A DNA stretch of 64,000 bases from Pseudomonas sp. Au-Pse12 (lineage in GTDB: Bacteria; Pseudomonadota; Gammaproteobacteria; Pseudomonadales; Pseudomonadaceae). The notes beneath the pieces were generated by a model. It did no database searches, was not told where the DNA came from, and saw only the letters and a program-made list of their open reading frames with translations. The translations under genes were made by a program, and so were the position numbers. The DNA lies in assembly GCF_021341665.1 (NCBI RefSeq), contig NZ_JAJTTH010000002.1, positions 124,001 through 188,000 of the forward strand. The letters run 5' to 3'. Positions 43,776 through 52,953 of the stretch are shown in pieces (positions within the stretch are counted from its first letter, which is position 1; each line of letters opens with the position of its first letter).

Positions 43776-44893
43776 AGCCAGTGGCCGAGGCCGAAGTGCT
43801 CGTGGTCGGGGCCGGCATCATCGGCGCTGCCTGCGCCCATGAGCTGGCCCGGCGCGGCCTGCGGGTGCAGGTGCTCGACGATGGGCGTGGCGGCGCCACC
43901 GGGGCCGGCATGGGGCACCTGGTGGTGATGGACGACAACCCCGCGGAACTGGCCCTGAGTCACTACTCCCTCGGCCTTTGGAGGCAGCTGCGCGAACGCC
44001 TGCCCGAAGCGTGCGCCTACCGCAACTGCGGCACCCTGTGGCTGGCCGCCGATCACCACGAAATGGACCTGGCGCGGGCCAAGCAGCAGGCCCTGGCCGA
44101 TCATGGCGTCAACGGCGAGCTGCTGGAGCACAACCGCCTGGCGACGCTGGAGCCGATGTTGCGCAACGGCCTGGCCGGTGCGCTGAAGATCCCCGGCGAC
44201 GCGATCCTCTACGCCCCGGCCACCGCCCACTGGATGCTCGGCAACCACCCGCTGATCAGCCAACTGGCCGCCCGGGTGTGCCGCGTCGCCGGGGATCAGG
44301 TGGAGCTCGCCGACGGCCGCGTACTGCGTGCGCAACGGGTATTGCTGGCCAACGGCTTCGCCGCTCGGGAACTCGTGGCGGCACTGCCGCTGCGGCCGAA
44401 GAAGGGCCATCTGCTGATCACCGACCGCTACCCGCAACAGGTCAGCCACCAACTGGTGGAGCTGGGCTACGCCGCCAGCGCCCACGCCAGCAATGGCACT
44501 TCGGTGGCTTTCAATGTCCAGCCCCGGCCCACTGGCCAACTGCTGATCGGCTCGTCCAGGCAGTTCGACAGCCTTGATCCGGCCATCGACCCCAGCGTAC
44601 TGGCGCCCATGCTGCGGCGTGCCGTGGAATATCTGCCCGCGCTTGCCGAACTCAACGGCATCCGCGCCTGGACCGGTTTTCGCGCCGCCACCCCGGACGG
44701 TTTGCCGATCCTCGGCGAACATCCGCAACAGTCGGGCCTGTGGCTGGCTGTCGGCCATGAAGGACTGGGCGTCACCACCGCCCCCGGCAGCGCGCGACTG
44801 CTGGTGGACCTGATGCTTGGCGAATGCCCGGCGATCGACCCGCGCCCCTATCTGCCCGAGCGCTTCGCCGCCCTGACTGGAGACTTGCCATGA
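43772..44893 (+). CDS. lhpB: D-hydroxyproline dehydrogenase, FAD subunit (DadA-like)
   Basis: A 373-residue FAD oxidoreductase of the DAO/DadA family. The dinucleotide motif is [21 protein letters not shown] at the N-terminus, and the C-terminal FAD contact is [21 protein letters not shown]. It starts with GTG overlapping the epimerase stop by 4 nt and ends overlapping the next gene by ATGA. It is the substrate-oxidising subunit of the heteromeric D-hydroxyproline dehydrogenase known from P. aeruginosa. Confidence 0.88.
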   Translation: MKPVAEAEVLVVGAGIIGAACAHELARRGLRVQVLDDGRGGATGAGMGHLVVMDDNPAELALSHYSLGLWRQLRERLPEACAYRNCGTLWLAADHHEMDLARAKQQALADHGVNGELLEHNRLATLEPMLRNGLAGALKIPGDAILYAPATAHWMLGNHPLISQLAARVCRVAGDQVELADGRVLRAQRVLLANGFAARELVAALPLRPKKGHLLITDRYPQQVSHQLVELGYAASAHASNGTSVAFNVQPRPTGQLLIGSSRQFDSLDPAIDPSVLAPMLRRAVEYLPALAELNGIRAWTGFRAATPDGLPILGEHPQQSGLWLAVGHEGLGVTTAPGSARLLVDLMLGECPAIDPRPYLPERFAALTGDLP

Positions 44894-45123
44894 TCATCTA
44901 CCTGGACCAACAGGCCCTGCAGGTGGCCAACGGCCTCAGCGTGGCCGCCGCCGTGGCCGGCAGCGCTGACCCGCGCACCCGCACCTCCTGCAGTGGCCAG
45001 CCACGCAGCGCGTTCTGCGGCATGGGCATCTGCCAGGAATGCCGGATGACCATCGACGGCCGGCGCCAGCTGGCCTGCCAGACCCTGTGCCGCGACGGCA
45101 TGCGCGTGGAGCGCAGCCAATGA
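44890..45123 (+). CDS. D-hydroxyproline dehydrogenase, small [2Fe-2S] subunit
   Basis: A 77-residue ferredoxin-like protein with the cluster Cys in TSCSGQPRSAFCGMGICQECR and a final Cys in LACQT. Overlapping ATGA junctions on both sides show it is translated with its neighbours. It corresponds to the gamma subunit that shuttles electrons inside the three-part dehydrogenase. Confidence 0.88.
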   Translation: MIIYLDQQALQVANGLSVAAAVAGSADPRTRTSCSGQPRSAFCGMGICQECRMTIDGRRQLACQTLCRDGMRVERSQ

Positions 45124-46409
45124 GTGCCCAACACCTGCAGTGCCAGATTCTCATCGTCGGCAGCGGCCCGGCCGGGCTGGCCGCCGCCCAGGCCGCCAGC
45201 CACCGCGCCCGTTCGATCCTGGTCGTCGATGACAACCCGCGCCCCGGCGGCCAGATCTGGCGCAACGGCCCCGAGCATCCGCCCAGCGCCGCCCAGGCCG
45301 AACGCTTCAAGGTGCTGCAGCACCCGGCAGTGCGCTACCTCAGCGCCACCCGCATCGTCTCCAGCCTGGGTAGCCACAGCCTGTTGCTGGAGGATGCCCG
45401 GCAAGCCTGGCACCTGACGTTCGAACAGCTGATTCTGTGCTGCGGTGCCCAGGAACTGCTGCTGCCCTTCCCCGGCTGGACCCTGCCCGGGGTGACTGGT
45501 GCCGGCGGCCTGCAAGCCCTGCTGAAGAATGGCCTGCCGGTGGCCGGAAAGGCCCTGGTGGTCGCCGGCAGTGGCCCCTTGCTGCTGGCCAGCGCCGCCA
45601 CCGCGCGCCGCGCCGGCGGCCGCGTGGTGCGGGTGCTGGAGCAAGCCCCCGCGGCCTCCCTGCTGAGGTTCGCCGGCCAACTGTGGCGCTGGCCGAACAA
45701 GCTGGCCCAGGCCCTGAGCCTGGCCACCCCGGCCTACCGCTGCAACACCCACGTGGTCGAGGCGCTGGGCGAACAGCGCCTGCAGGCCGTGCGCATTCGC
45801 CAGGGCCGGCGCACCCTGGAAATCCCCTGCGACTACCTGGCCTGCGGCTTCGGCCTGGTGCCCAATGTGCGCCTGGCCAGCCACCTGGGCTGCCGCCTGG
45901 AACAGGGCGCCATCGCCGTCGACTCGCAGCAGCGCAGCAGCCTGCCCCAGGTCCTCGCCGCCGGCGAGTGCACAGGCATCGGTGGCAGTGAACTGGCGTT
46001 GATCGAAGGCCAGATCGCCGGTTGTGTCGCCAGCGGGCAGGCCGACCGGGCCGCCGCGCTGATCCGTCAGCGCCGTCATTGGCAGCGCTTTGCCGACAGC
46101 CTGCAACGGCATTTCGAGCTGCAACCGCAGATCCTGCAACTGGCCCGAGCTGATACTCTGCTGTGCCGGTGCGAGGATGTGCCCTACGCCGCGGTGGCCG
46201 AGGCCGCCGACTGGAGCCGCGCCAAACTGCACAGTCGTTGCGGCATGGGCGCCTGCCAGGGCCGGGTTTGCGCCAGCGCCGCGCAACGCCTGTTCGGTTG
46301 GGCGCCAACCCCGCCACGGGCGCCGCTGGTGCCGGCGCGGGTGGCGACGCTGCTGCTCGACGGCCAGCCGCCATTCCCCGGCGTCGGCGATGCGCACACC
46401 GGCCCATGA
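45120..46409 (+). CDS. D-hydroxyproline dehydrogenase, large FAD/NAD subunit
   Basis: A 429-residue pyridine nucleotide-disulfide oxidoreductase-type protein. The FAD motif is ILIVGSGPAGLAAAQAA and a second dinucleotide motif lies in ALVVAGSGPLLLASAATARR. The C-terminus holds a BFD-like [2Fe-2S] domain with Cys in LLCRCEDVPYA and CGMGACQGRVC. Family relatives are subunits of opine, octopine and hydroxyproline dehydrogenases. The ATG overlaps the previous stop (ATGA). Confidence 0.88.
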   Translation: MSAQHLQCQILIVGSGPAGLAAAQAASHRARSILVVDDNPRPGGQIWRNGPEHPPSAAQAERFKVLQHPAVRYLSATRIVSSLGSHSLLLEDARQAWHLTFEQLILCCGAQELLLPFPGWTLPGVTGAGGLQALLKNGLPVAGKALVVAGSGPLLLASAATARRAGGRVVRVLEQAPAASLLRFAGQLWRWPNKLAQALSLATPAYRCNTHVVEALGEQRLQAVRIRQGRRTLEIPCDYLACGFGLVPNVRLASHLGCRLEQGAIAVDSQQRSSLPQVLAAGECTGIGGSELALIEGQIAGCVASGQADRAAALIRQRRHWQRFADSLQRHFELQPQILQLARADTLLCRCEDVPYAAVAEAADWSRAKLHSRCGMGACQGRVCASAAQRLFGWAPTPPRAPLVPARVATLLLDGQPPFPGVGDAHTGP

Positions 46410-46469
46410 GCACCCTTGGCTTTATCGAAGCAGATTCATCCCCCAAGCCCCCCTAGAGAGAGGCAGACG

Positions 46470-47246
46470 ATGATCGATAGCGCACAGCTGCAGCACTTGC
46501 CCCGGGCCATCGCCGCCCACGCCCCCCGGGACCTCAATGGCCTGCTGGCCAACATGGCGCCGATCACCCCGCTGCTGGACTGCATCCCCAGCGCGGTGTT
46601 CTTCATCAAGGACCTGCAAGCCCGCTACCGGGTGGCCAACCTGACCCTGGCCCAGCGCTGCGGCTTCAAGAACGTGCGCCCCCTGCTGGGCAAGACCTCC
46701 GCCGAAGTCTTTCCGGCGGTGCTCGGCCCGGTCTACACCGAGCAGGACCAGCGCGTGCTGCGCCAGGGCATCACCATCAAGGGCCAGCTGGAACTGCACC
46801 TGTATGGCAGCCGCGAACCCGGCTGGTGCCTGACCCACAAACTGCCGTTGTACGGGCATGACGGGCAGATCATCGGCATGGCCGGGATCTCCCTGGACCT
46901 GCAGGCGGCCCATGACACCCATCCCGCCTATGAACGCCTGGCGGCGGTGGACCGGCATATCCGCGAACACTACAGCGAGACCATCCGCCTGCAGGACCTG
47001 ACCCGCATCGCCAACCTGTCCATCGCCCAGCTGGAGCGCTACTGCAAGCGCATCTTCCACCTCACGCCGCGGCAGATGATCCACAAGGTCCGCCTGGAAC
47101 ACGCCTCGCAGTTGCTGCTCACCGAAGAACCCATCACCGAGGTGGCGCTGCAATGCGGCTACACCGACCACAGCGCCTTCAGCCGCCAGTTCCGGGCGCT
47201 GACCGGGCTCAGCCCGCGCCAGTTCCGGCAGAACGCTGCCCGCTAG
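46470..47246 (+). CDS. lhpR: PAS-AraC family transcriptional regulator of the lhp locus
   Basis: A 258-residue regulator. An N-terminal PAS domain (residues 30-140, IPSAVFFIKDLQARYRVANLTLAQRCGF) probably senses the inducer. The C-terminal AraC domain has two HTH motifs, ending in EVALQCGYTDHSAFSRQFRALTGLSPRQFR. It lies 60 nt after the dehydrogenase genes on the same strand. The likely orthologue in P. aeruginosa (PA1261, LhpR) activates hydroxyproline genes. A GAGAGAGG site precedes the ATG. Confidence 0.88.
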   Translation: MIDSAQLQHLPRAIAAHAPRDLNGLLANMAPITPLLDCIPSAVFFIKDLQARYRVANLTLAQRCGFKNVRPLLGKTSAEVFPAVLGPVYTEQDQRVLRQGITIKGQLELHLYGSREPGWCLTHKLPLYGHDGQIIGMAGISLDLQAAHDTHPAYERLAAVDRHIREHYSETIRLQDLTRIANLSIAQLERYCKRIFHLTPRQMIHKVRLEHASQLLLTEEPITEVALQCGYTDHSAFSRQFRALTGLSPRQFRQNAAR

Positions 47247-47253
47247 CGCGGGC

Positions 47254-48027
47254 TCATTCCTGGCAGAAGGCGCGGTAGTCGAACAAGCGCTCGAAACCGG
47301 CCTTGCGATAGATCGACAAGCCATCGAGCGAAGCTTCCAGCACGCAGATCCTGGCGCCCTGGGCCCGAGCGAACGCCAGCGCCGAGTGGATCAGCGCCGT
47401 GGCGTAACCCTGCCCCTGGTATTCCGGCACCGTGCCGATGTCGTCCAGACGCGCCAGCCCCGCCCCGAGGGACAGGGTCAGGGCGCTCACCGGGCGCTGC
47501 TCGACATACAGGGTGAAATGCCGCAGGCCGCTGCCGGCCGCCAGCGCCGCCCGATGCCGCGCCAGGTACTGCTCGATCCCCGCGCCGCCAGACTCGAACG
47601 CGCTCTGTACCGGCTGCGCCCAATCCTCCAGGCGCTGATCGGTGCAACGTATATCCGCCGCCGGAACCGGCGCCGGCACTGCGCCGTGGCGCGCCAGATC
47701 GAGAACCATGCACGTGGTCTTGTCCGCCGGCAGCAGGTGCTGCTGACGCAACGGCTCACTGACCCGGGGCACCTGCGCTTCGGGCACCACCACACAGAAC
47801 GGCATCCCGGTGCGCTGCAGGAACGCCACGCCTTCGGCCAACTGCCCCGGCTGGTCGGCGCCGCACTCGCGCATCATCAACAGGTTCAGGCTGCTGGCTT
47901 CGACTCCCGTGCAATAGGCGCTCAGGCCGCTGCCGAAACGGCGATAGAACTGCGAGATGGAAACGAAGAAATGGTCTTCGGCCTGGTGATACAGGTCGAT
48001 GATCGAAGCATGGGTAGCGGCTGGCAT
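47254..48027 (-). CDS. GNAT family N-acetyltransferase
   Basis: A 257-residue protein with a C-terminal GNAT domain; the acetyl-CoA loop is GTVPEYQGQGYATALIHSALAFA, followed by ICVLEASLDGLSIYRKAGFERLFDYR. The N-terminal 130 residues are less conserved and may bind substrate. Convergent with lhpR, 7 nt from its stop, and not part of the hydroxyproline pathway by any visible feature. The ATG follows AAGGAGG. Confidence 0.85.
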   Translation of the reverse strand: MPAATHASIIDLYHQAEDHFFVSISQFYRRFGSGLSAYCTGVEASSLNLLMMRECGADQPGQLAEGVAFLQRTGMPFCVVVPEAQVPRVSEPLRQQHLLPADKTTCMVLDLARHGAVPAPVPAADIRCTDQRLEDWAQPVQSAFESGGAGIEQYLARHRAALAAGSGLRHFTLYVEQRPVSALTLSLGAGLARLDDIGTVPEYQGQGYATALIHSALAFARAQGARICVLEASLDGLSIYRKAGFERLFDYRAFCQE

Positions 48028-48236
48028 CGGCGGCCTCCTTGAGCGTCGCGGCGCCTCCATCCGGCGCCTGGTCCGGGCCACGTTAAGCCCGGCACCGCCG
48101 CGGCTCCAGCACAATCCTGTTTTATTCTGCGAAGGCATGTTTGCAGTTGTAAGCAGACAGCCAATTGCCTTGCTCCAGCGGCCAGGAAGCCCGGTGCTTC
48201 CTGCCGCCTTTGCTGATTGCACTGCGGGCAGATCAC

Positions 48237-49322
48237 CTACTCATAAAAGCCAACGGTCTTCTTCAGGTGGTCAGAGTATTCGTAGATCTCGTCGACGGAG
48301 CTGATCGGGTGGCGAGTCTCAACCTTGTCCTGGTCGAAAATGCCGATGTACTTCTGTGATCGATTGAAATGCAAACGGCAAATCGGCTTGCGATTGTTAT
48401 CGTCAAGCAGGATGCCGAAATAGCTCTGGGTATCGCGTTGCACAATGCGCTTGGCATCGACCACCGAACGCACTACCGCTCGTACGATGTGATACCCCTC
48501 AAGCTCTTCCAGCGTGGTGAAGATTTTCTCATCCGAACGTTCCCCCTCATCAACGTCCGCATCATCGTTGAGTGGAGCCGAATGCTGAGCAATCAGTACC
48601 TGATTGGTACCACTCATGGCTGACTTCAGGCGGTCATTGATCTGGTCGTTGAGAAACTGCCCAATGGCTTTGCGCGTCAGCTCGTAAAACTGATCCCGGA
48701 CTTTTTGCGTGATAACGCCTTCATAGACTCGCGATGCGAAGACTTTCACAAAGTCGTCGTCGGGCTTGCTGACTTGGGAAGCGATGACCTTCTTGATCTG
48801 GCTGACGTACTTCAACTCGCCCGCTGCGCTGAGAATTGAATCGACGTCAAACGCTGACTTGGTCAGTTTGATCAGCTCCGGCACCGAGTACTCATCGATG
48901 TCCAGCAGATCAAGTTCAAGAAAGGGTTTCTCATCCATCTTGTTCGGCGCATCCAGGTCAGTGAAGAACTTGTAGACCTGACCATTGGTGAGGATGGATA
49001 TGCGTGCGCTGGTCACATGAAAGTAACGAAACAGCTGGGACGCATGGTTGATATGCAGCGGCTCACCGATTTTCTTGCACTCGATAAGCATCTGTACCTC
49101 ACCGTCCTTGATGATTGCGTAGTCGATCTTTTCGCCTTTCTTGGTCCCGACATCACAGACAAATTCCGGAGTCACCTCCATGGGATCGAAAACGTCGTAG
49201 CCCAAGACCGTACTGATAAAGGGCATGACAAACGCGTTCTTGGTCGCCTCTTCGGTTTGGATGGCCGCGCCTTGTAAACGTACCTTGGCAGCGAGACTGG
49301 TTAATTTTTCAAGAAATTCCAT
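48237..49322 (-). CDS. Orphan type I restriction R-subunit N-terminal (HSDR_N) domain protein
   Basis: A 361-residue protein whose first 110 residues carry a PD-(D/E)xK nuclease core: D67 in KKGEKIDYAIIKDGE and E81-x-K83 in MLIECKKIGEP, with E24 upstream. It lacks the helicase part of HsdR, and no hsdM or hsdS is nearby. The C-terminal half is mixed helical, with a conserved-looking end SQKYIGIFDQDKVETRHPI. Base and codon use are clearly more AT-rich than in neighbouring genes, which suggests transfer. Similar stand-alone proteins (COG4748) are widespread; a defence role is possible but unproven. Confidence 0.8.
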   Translation of the reverse strand: MEFLEKLTSLAAKVRLQGAAIQTEEATKNAFVMPFISTVLGYDVFDPMEVTPEFVCDVGTKKGEKIDYAIIKDGEVQMLIECKKIGEPLHINHASQLFRYFHVTSARISILTNGQVYKFFTDLDAPNKMDEKPFLELDLLDIDEYSVPELIKLTKSAFDVDSILSAAGELKYVSQIKKVIASQVSKPDDDFVKVFASRVYEGVITQKVRDQFYELTRKAIGQFLNDQINDRLKSAMSGTNQVLIAQHSAPLNDDADVDEGERSDEKIFTTLEELEGYHIVRAVVRSVVDAKRIVQRDTQSYFGILLDDNNRKPICRLHFNRSQKYIGIFDQDKVETRHPISSVDEIYEYSDHLKKTVGFYE

Positions 49323-49625
49323 AAGAGACCTCTGACAGATTCCGATCCGTGAATTAGCGTGATGGCACTTTGAACGCCATTGATACTAGCCACAAACCGG
49401 TACAAAGACAGACATCCCCATCAACTCAAGCGCGCGACGCTGCTCAGCATCGGAGTAAAGAAAAAAACACTTCTCATCTACCGCACTCATTTCACGCTGA
49501 ACGGATGAAATAACACCTACGCCACAACGCCGCTGCCGCCCCACAACGAATGCGGGCGGGTACTGCACGGCCACGACAGCGAGCCGCTGATCATCCATTT
49601 CAATCCGTACCGCGAGCGAAACGGC
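49323..49625. other. Island flank without a supported gene
   Basis: A 303-bp stretch after which GC content returns to normal near 49520. A 70-codon minus-strand frame (49386-49598) has no family features. The 49536-49620 part uses Pseudomonas-like codons in a plus-strand frame (HNECGRVLHGHDSEPLIIHF) and may be a gene remnant at the island edge. Confidence 0.35.
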
Positions 49626-50147
49626 TCAACCGTCCAGGCGATCGGAGCGCCCGGCCTGCAGGGCCTTGGCCATCTGCAGGTGGTTTTGCAGCTTGGGCAG
49701 CGTCTCTTCGGCAAACGCCTTGAGCTCCGGCACCTCGCTGGCCTGCGCTTGCTGCTGGATCTGCTGGATGGCCTCTTCGGTGGCCTTGACCTGGCTCGCG
49801 GCGTAGGCACGGTCGAAATCTTCACCTTCGGGCACGGAAGGCATCAAGCGCCTGGCCTGGTCCATCACCTGTTCCCGGGGGGCGACAGGCAAGTCCAGTT
49901 GCTTGGCGATCTTGGCCAGGTGCTGGTTGGCCGTGGTGCGGTCGTTGATGACCTGGATGGTGTATTCCTTGACCGCCTTGGACGAGGTTTGCTGGTGCGC
50001 CAGGCGGCTGGCTTCGATATCGGCCATGCCCTTGGCCGAAGCGTCATCGATGAAATCCGCAGGGGACTGGGCCAGGGCGCGGGTGGCGCCAAGGCCCAGG
50101 AGCAGTGCCAGTCCGGCACCACGCATGACAGTGGCGATGGGATTCAT
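49626..50147 (-). CDS. DUF4142 family exported protein
   Basis: A 173-residue helical protein with a signal peptide (MRGAGLALLLGLGATRALAQ) and a ferritin-like DUF4142 domain (FIDDASAKGMADIEASRLAHQQ, VKEYTIQVINDRTTANQHL). Members are predicted periplasmic proteins, some linked to stress; the function is unknown. The ATG at 50147 begins the signal peptide. Confidence 0.85.
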   Translation of the reverse strand: MNPIATVMRGAGLALLLGLGATRALAQSPADFIDDASAKGMADIEASRLAHQQTSSKAVKEYTIQVINDRTTANQHLAKIAKQLDLPVAPREQVMDQARRLMPSVPEGEDFDRAYAASQVKATEEAIQQIQQQAQASEVPELKAFAEETLPKLQNHLQMAKALQAGRSDRLDG

Positions 50148-50315
50148 GAGGTGGCTCTCCGCGTGCAAATGGATCTGCCGGGAGCCGCGGCTCCCGTCTG
50201 CATAGGGAAAAGCCCGGAGCGCAAAGGTTTAGAAAAACCGTCGCCGGCACGACGAACGGTGAATGCCGGCAACAACACAACAGCCTGGCCGGGCCCCTCT
50301 GCGCGGCTTGCCGGA

Positions 50316-51665
50316 TCAGGCCCTGGAGCGGCTTTTCTGCGCGCGCTTGACCGCGTACATCGCATCATCAGCGTGCTTGAACAACTGTTTTTCCTCCAGG
50401 CCGTGCTCGGGATACAGGCCGATGCCGATGCTGGGCAGGATGTTCAATGAATGGCCGTCCAGGCGCAGCGGCTCGCCCAGCGCCCGATGGATTTTCTCCG
50501 CCACCCGCTGGGCATCCTCGCTGTGCTGCACGCTCTCCAGCAAGATCACGAACTCGTCGCCGCCCATCCGCGCCACGGTGTCGACTTCCCGCACGCAGCC
50601 CTTGAGCCGGTTGGCCACCGCTTGCAGCAGCATGTCGCCCACCGCGTGCCCGCAGGTGTCATTGACCTCCTTGAACCTGTCCAGGTCGACATACAGCAAG
50701 GCCATGCGCCCCGAGTCGCGTCGGGCCCGCGCCAGGGCAGAGCGCAGGCGCTCACGCAGCAGTTCGCGGTTCGGCAGGTGGGTCAGTTGATCGTATTCGG
50801 CCATGTAGTGCAGCCGCGCATGCAATTGCTTGCGTTCGATGGCCGTCGCCAGTTGCGCGCTGACGTATTGCAACAGCTCCTGGTCCTGTTCGCTGTAGCT
50901 TTCGGTGCCCGGAGCGCTCTTGACCATCAGCACGCCGATGGTGCCCTTTTGCGAATTCAGGGGGACGCCGAGCCAGCAGCGCGAGCCCTGGATAGCCGCG
51001 AATTCGCTCCAGAGCTTGCGGTTCATCGGACATTCCGGCGCCAGCAGCAAGGGCTGGCCACGTTGCAGCACTTCGACGCAGAAGCGCTCGATCAAGGTTC
51101 CCGGCAGCTCAGGGCTGCCCTCGCAATCATCGACGTGATAGGGAAAGCTCAGGTTCTCGTTCCGCTCGTCATACAGCGCCAGGGAACAGTTCAGGGCCGG
51201 CAACCATTCGCCGATGATCCGGTGCACCCGGCGGAACAGCGCCAGCAAGTCTTCGGTGGCATGGGCCGCCTCGGAAATCGCGTACAACGCCGCCTGCCGG
51301 GATTCCGCCTGCTTGCGCTCGGTGATGTCCCGGGCCACGGCGATGCGCAACTGATCCACTTCCGACCAGCGCGCCGACCAGAGGATGTGCGCCACGCGCC
51401 CATCCTTGCGCAGGTAACGGTTCTCGAAATTCGGCTTGGGCACGCCGCCCATGATTTCCCGGGCCGCCTGCAAGGTGCGCTCGCGATCGGCCGGGTGCAC
51501 CAGCTCGATCATCGGGCGGCCGATCAGTTCGTCGGCGGTGTAGCCGAAGACCCGCTCACAGGCGGCGCTGACGAAGACGAAGCGACCCTCGACATCCACG
51601 GCGCACACGGCGTCCAGGAGCAGGTCGATGAAACTGGCCAGAGGCGCGGAGTTCTTGGTTGCCAT
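50316..51665 (-). CDS. PAS-GAF diguanylate cyclase
   Basis: A 449-residue cytoplasmic protein. A PAS domain at residues 10-125 (LLDAVCAVDVEGRFVFVSAACERVFGY) is followed by a PAC segment, a GAF domain (about 135-280) and a C-terminal GGDEF domain. GGDEF is intact in VARMGGDEFVILLES, with the inhibitory I-site REVD five residues before it. It should make c-di-GMP in response to a PAS/GAF signal. It stands alone. Confidence 0.9.
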   Translation of the reverse strand: MATKNSAPLASFIDLLLDAVCAVDVEGRFVFVSAACERVFGYTADELIGRPMIELVHPADRERTLQAAREIMGGVPKPNFENRYLRKDGRVAHILWSARWSEVDQLRIAVARDITERKQAESRQAALYAISEAAHATEDLLALFRRVHRIIGEWLPALNCSLALYDERNENLSFPYHVDDCEGSPELPGTLIERFCVEVLQRGQPLLLAPECPMNRKLWSEFAAIQGSRCWLGVPLNSQKGTIGVLMVKSAPGTESYSEQDQELLQYVSAQLATAIERKQLHARLHYMAEYDQLTHLPNRELLRERLRSALARARRDSGRMALLYVDLDRFKEVNDTCGHAVGDMLLQAVANRLKGCVREVDTVARMGGDEFVILLESVQHSEDAQRVAEKIHRALGEPLRLDGHSLNILPSIGIGLYPEHGLEEKQLFKHADDAMYAVKRAQKSRSRA

Positions 51666-51769
51666 CAGAGAAAGCTGCTACCCATAAAAAATGCACTGAG
51701 TACCCATCCCTTGAGCCCGGTCGCAGGTCCAAGCCCGCGACAGCACACCGTCGCAACCCGCGCGGCATG

Positions 51770-52408
51770 TCACGCCTTGTTGCTGACCAGCCCTGGCACT
51801 GCATGCGCCAGGGCGTTGATTGCGAAACCGATGAACATCACCCCGCAAACCCGGGTAATCGCCAGTTCGTGGCGCTGGTACCAATGACGCACCTTACGCG
51901 CGCCAACGATGCCGATGAGAATAGCGTATGCACCGAGGCCACCAAGGAAACTCAGGGCAATCAGCCCCGGGAGCATTGACCAGGTCAGCAGTTCGGCGCG
52001 GCTGGAGAGCAGCGCAGTGAAGGTCGCCACCGCCACCGGGTAGGCCTTGGGGTTGGTCAGGCCGAACAGGATCCCGTGCCAGAACGGGTTGCGCGCCGGC
52101 CCCTGGGGCTCATCGCCGTTGCGCCGCTGGCTGCGGATCGCCCGCAGGCCGAGCCAGAACAGGTACAGGCCGCTGAGCACACCGAGGATATTGAACGCAT
52201 CGCTGCCGATCTCCCGGGCACCGACAATCGCCACCAGGGCCGTGCTGCACCAGACCACGTCACCCAGCATGTGCCCGCAGAGAAACCCGGCCCCCGCCTG
52301 CCGCCCGCGGGACGCGCCGATGCCGAACACCGCCAGCACTCCGGGCCCGGGGGTGATCGCGTAAATGAAACCCGAGGCGATTACGGCCAGCAACAGCGAT
52401 GAGGTCAT
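51770..52408 (-). CDS. LysE/RhtB family amino-acid exporter
   Basis: A 212-residue inner-membrane protein with about six helices. The family signature is GFIYAITPGPGVLAVFGIGASRGRQAGAGFLCGHMLGD, followed by FGLTNPKAYPVAVATFTA. Members export lysine, threonine, homoserine or similar solutes; the substrate here is unknown. The ATG at 52408 matches the usual start. Confidence 0.88.
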   Translation of the reverse strand: MTSSLLLAVIASGFIYAITPGPGVLAVFGIGASRGRQAGAGFLCGHMLGDVVWCSTALVAIVGAREIGSDAFNILGVLSGLYLFWLGLRAIRSQRRNGDEPQGPARNPFWHGILFGLTNPKAYPVAVATFTALLSSRAELLTWSMLPGLIALSFLGGLGAYAILIGIVGARKVRHWYQRHELAITRVCGVMFIGFAINALAHAVPGLVSNKA

Positions 52409-52533
52409 CAGCAAGACTCCAGAACGATGTGCCTGACAAAAACGCCAGGCACGGGACGAATGTGGCGGATTCTGCACGATCAAGGCACCTTGCCACCAGC
52501 CGCTTTCGTCAGCTGCTTCCAGGCAGCGCAACC

Positions 52534-52950
52534 TCAGTCGGTGGGGTAAAAGCGCATTCGCGCGTAGGGATGTTCGCGGCAGGCGCGTAATCGCGAGACC
52601 AAGTCACCGACATGAACCTCCAGTCGATGGCCATCGGGATCGAGAAAATAAAACGACTCGCCCTCGCTGCGGTTGTCGCGCCACTCCTGCACCCGTGCCT
52701 CCCGCAGGCGCTGGACCAGCGATGGAAAATCCGCAGCACCGACGCCAAAGGCGTAATGGGTGTAATCGGCAGCGGCCGGCGCCTGCCGTTGCGGGTCCAG
52801 GGACAGGCACAACCACAGCCCCGGCAACGACAGGTAGGCTCCGGCTTCCCAGGTGGCCTCCAGACGCAGTTGCAACAGCGCGTGATAGAAGGCCAGGCTA
52901 CGGGGCAAGTCGCTGACCGCCAAGGTCAGGTGGTTGAGACCAGTGAGCAT
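52534..52950 (-). CDS. fosA: Fosfomycin glutathione transferase FosA
   Basis: A 138-residue VOC-fold enzyme that adds glutathione to fosfomycin using Mn2+ and K+. The sequence is close to recalled P. aeruginosa FosA. The metal ligands are H7 in [10 protein letters not shown]65 in DYTHYAFG and E111 in [12 protein letters not shown], and [19 protein letters not shown] is the conserved core. A chromosomal copy gives intrinsic fosfomycin resistance in many pseudomonads. Confidence 0.93.
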   Translation of the reverse strand: MLTGLNHLTLAVSDLPRSLAFYHALLQLRLEATWEAGAYLSLPGLWLCLSLDPQRQAPAAADYTHYAFGVGAADFPSLVQRLREARVQEWRDNRSEGESFYFLDPDGHRLEVHVGDLVSRLRACREHPYARMRFYPTD

Positions 52951-52953
52951 GGA

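Noticed and set aside
47922..48236. A minus-strand frame starting MICPQCNQQ upstream of the GNAT gene
   Set aside because: The CxxC looks like a zinc ribbon, but only one pair is present and the frame runs out of phase through the GNAT gene.
49386..49598. A 70-codon minus-strand frame after the HsdR-N gene
   Set aside because: No homology was recognised and it spans the composition boundary of the island; too weak to call a gene.
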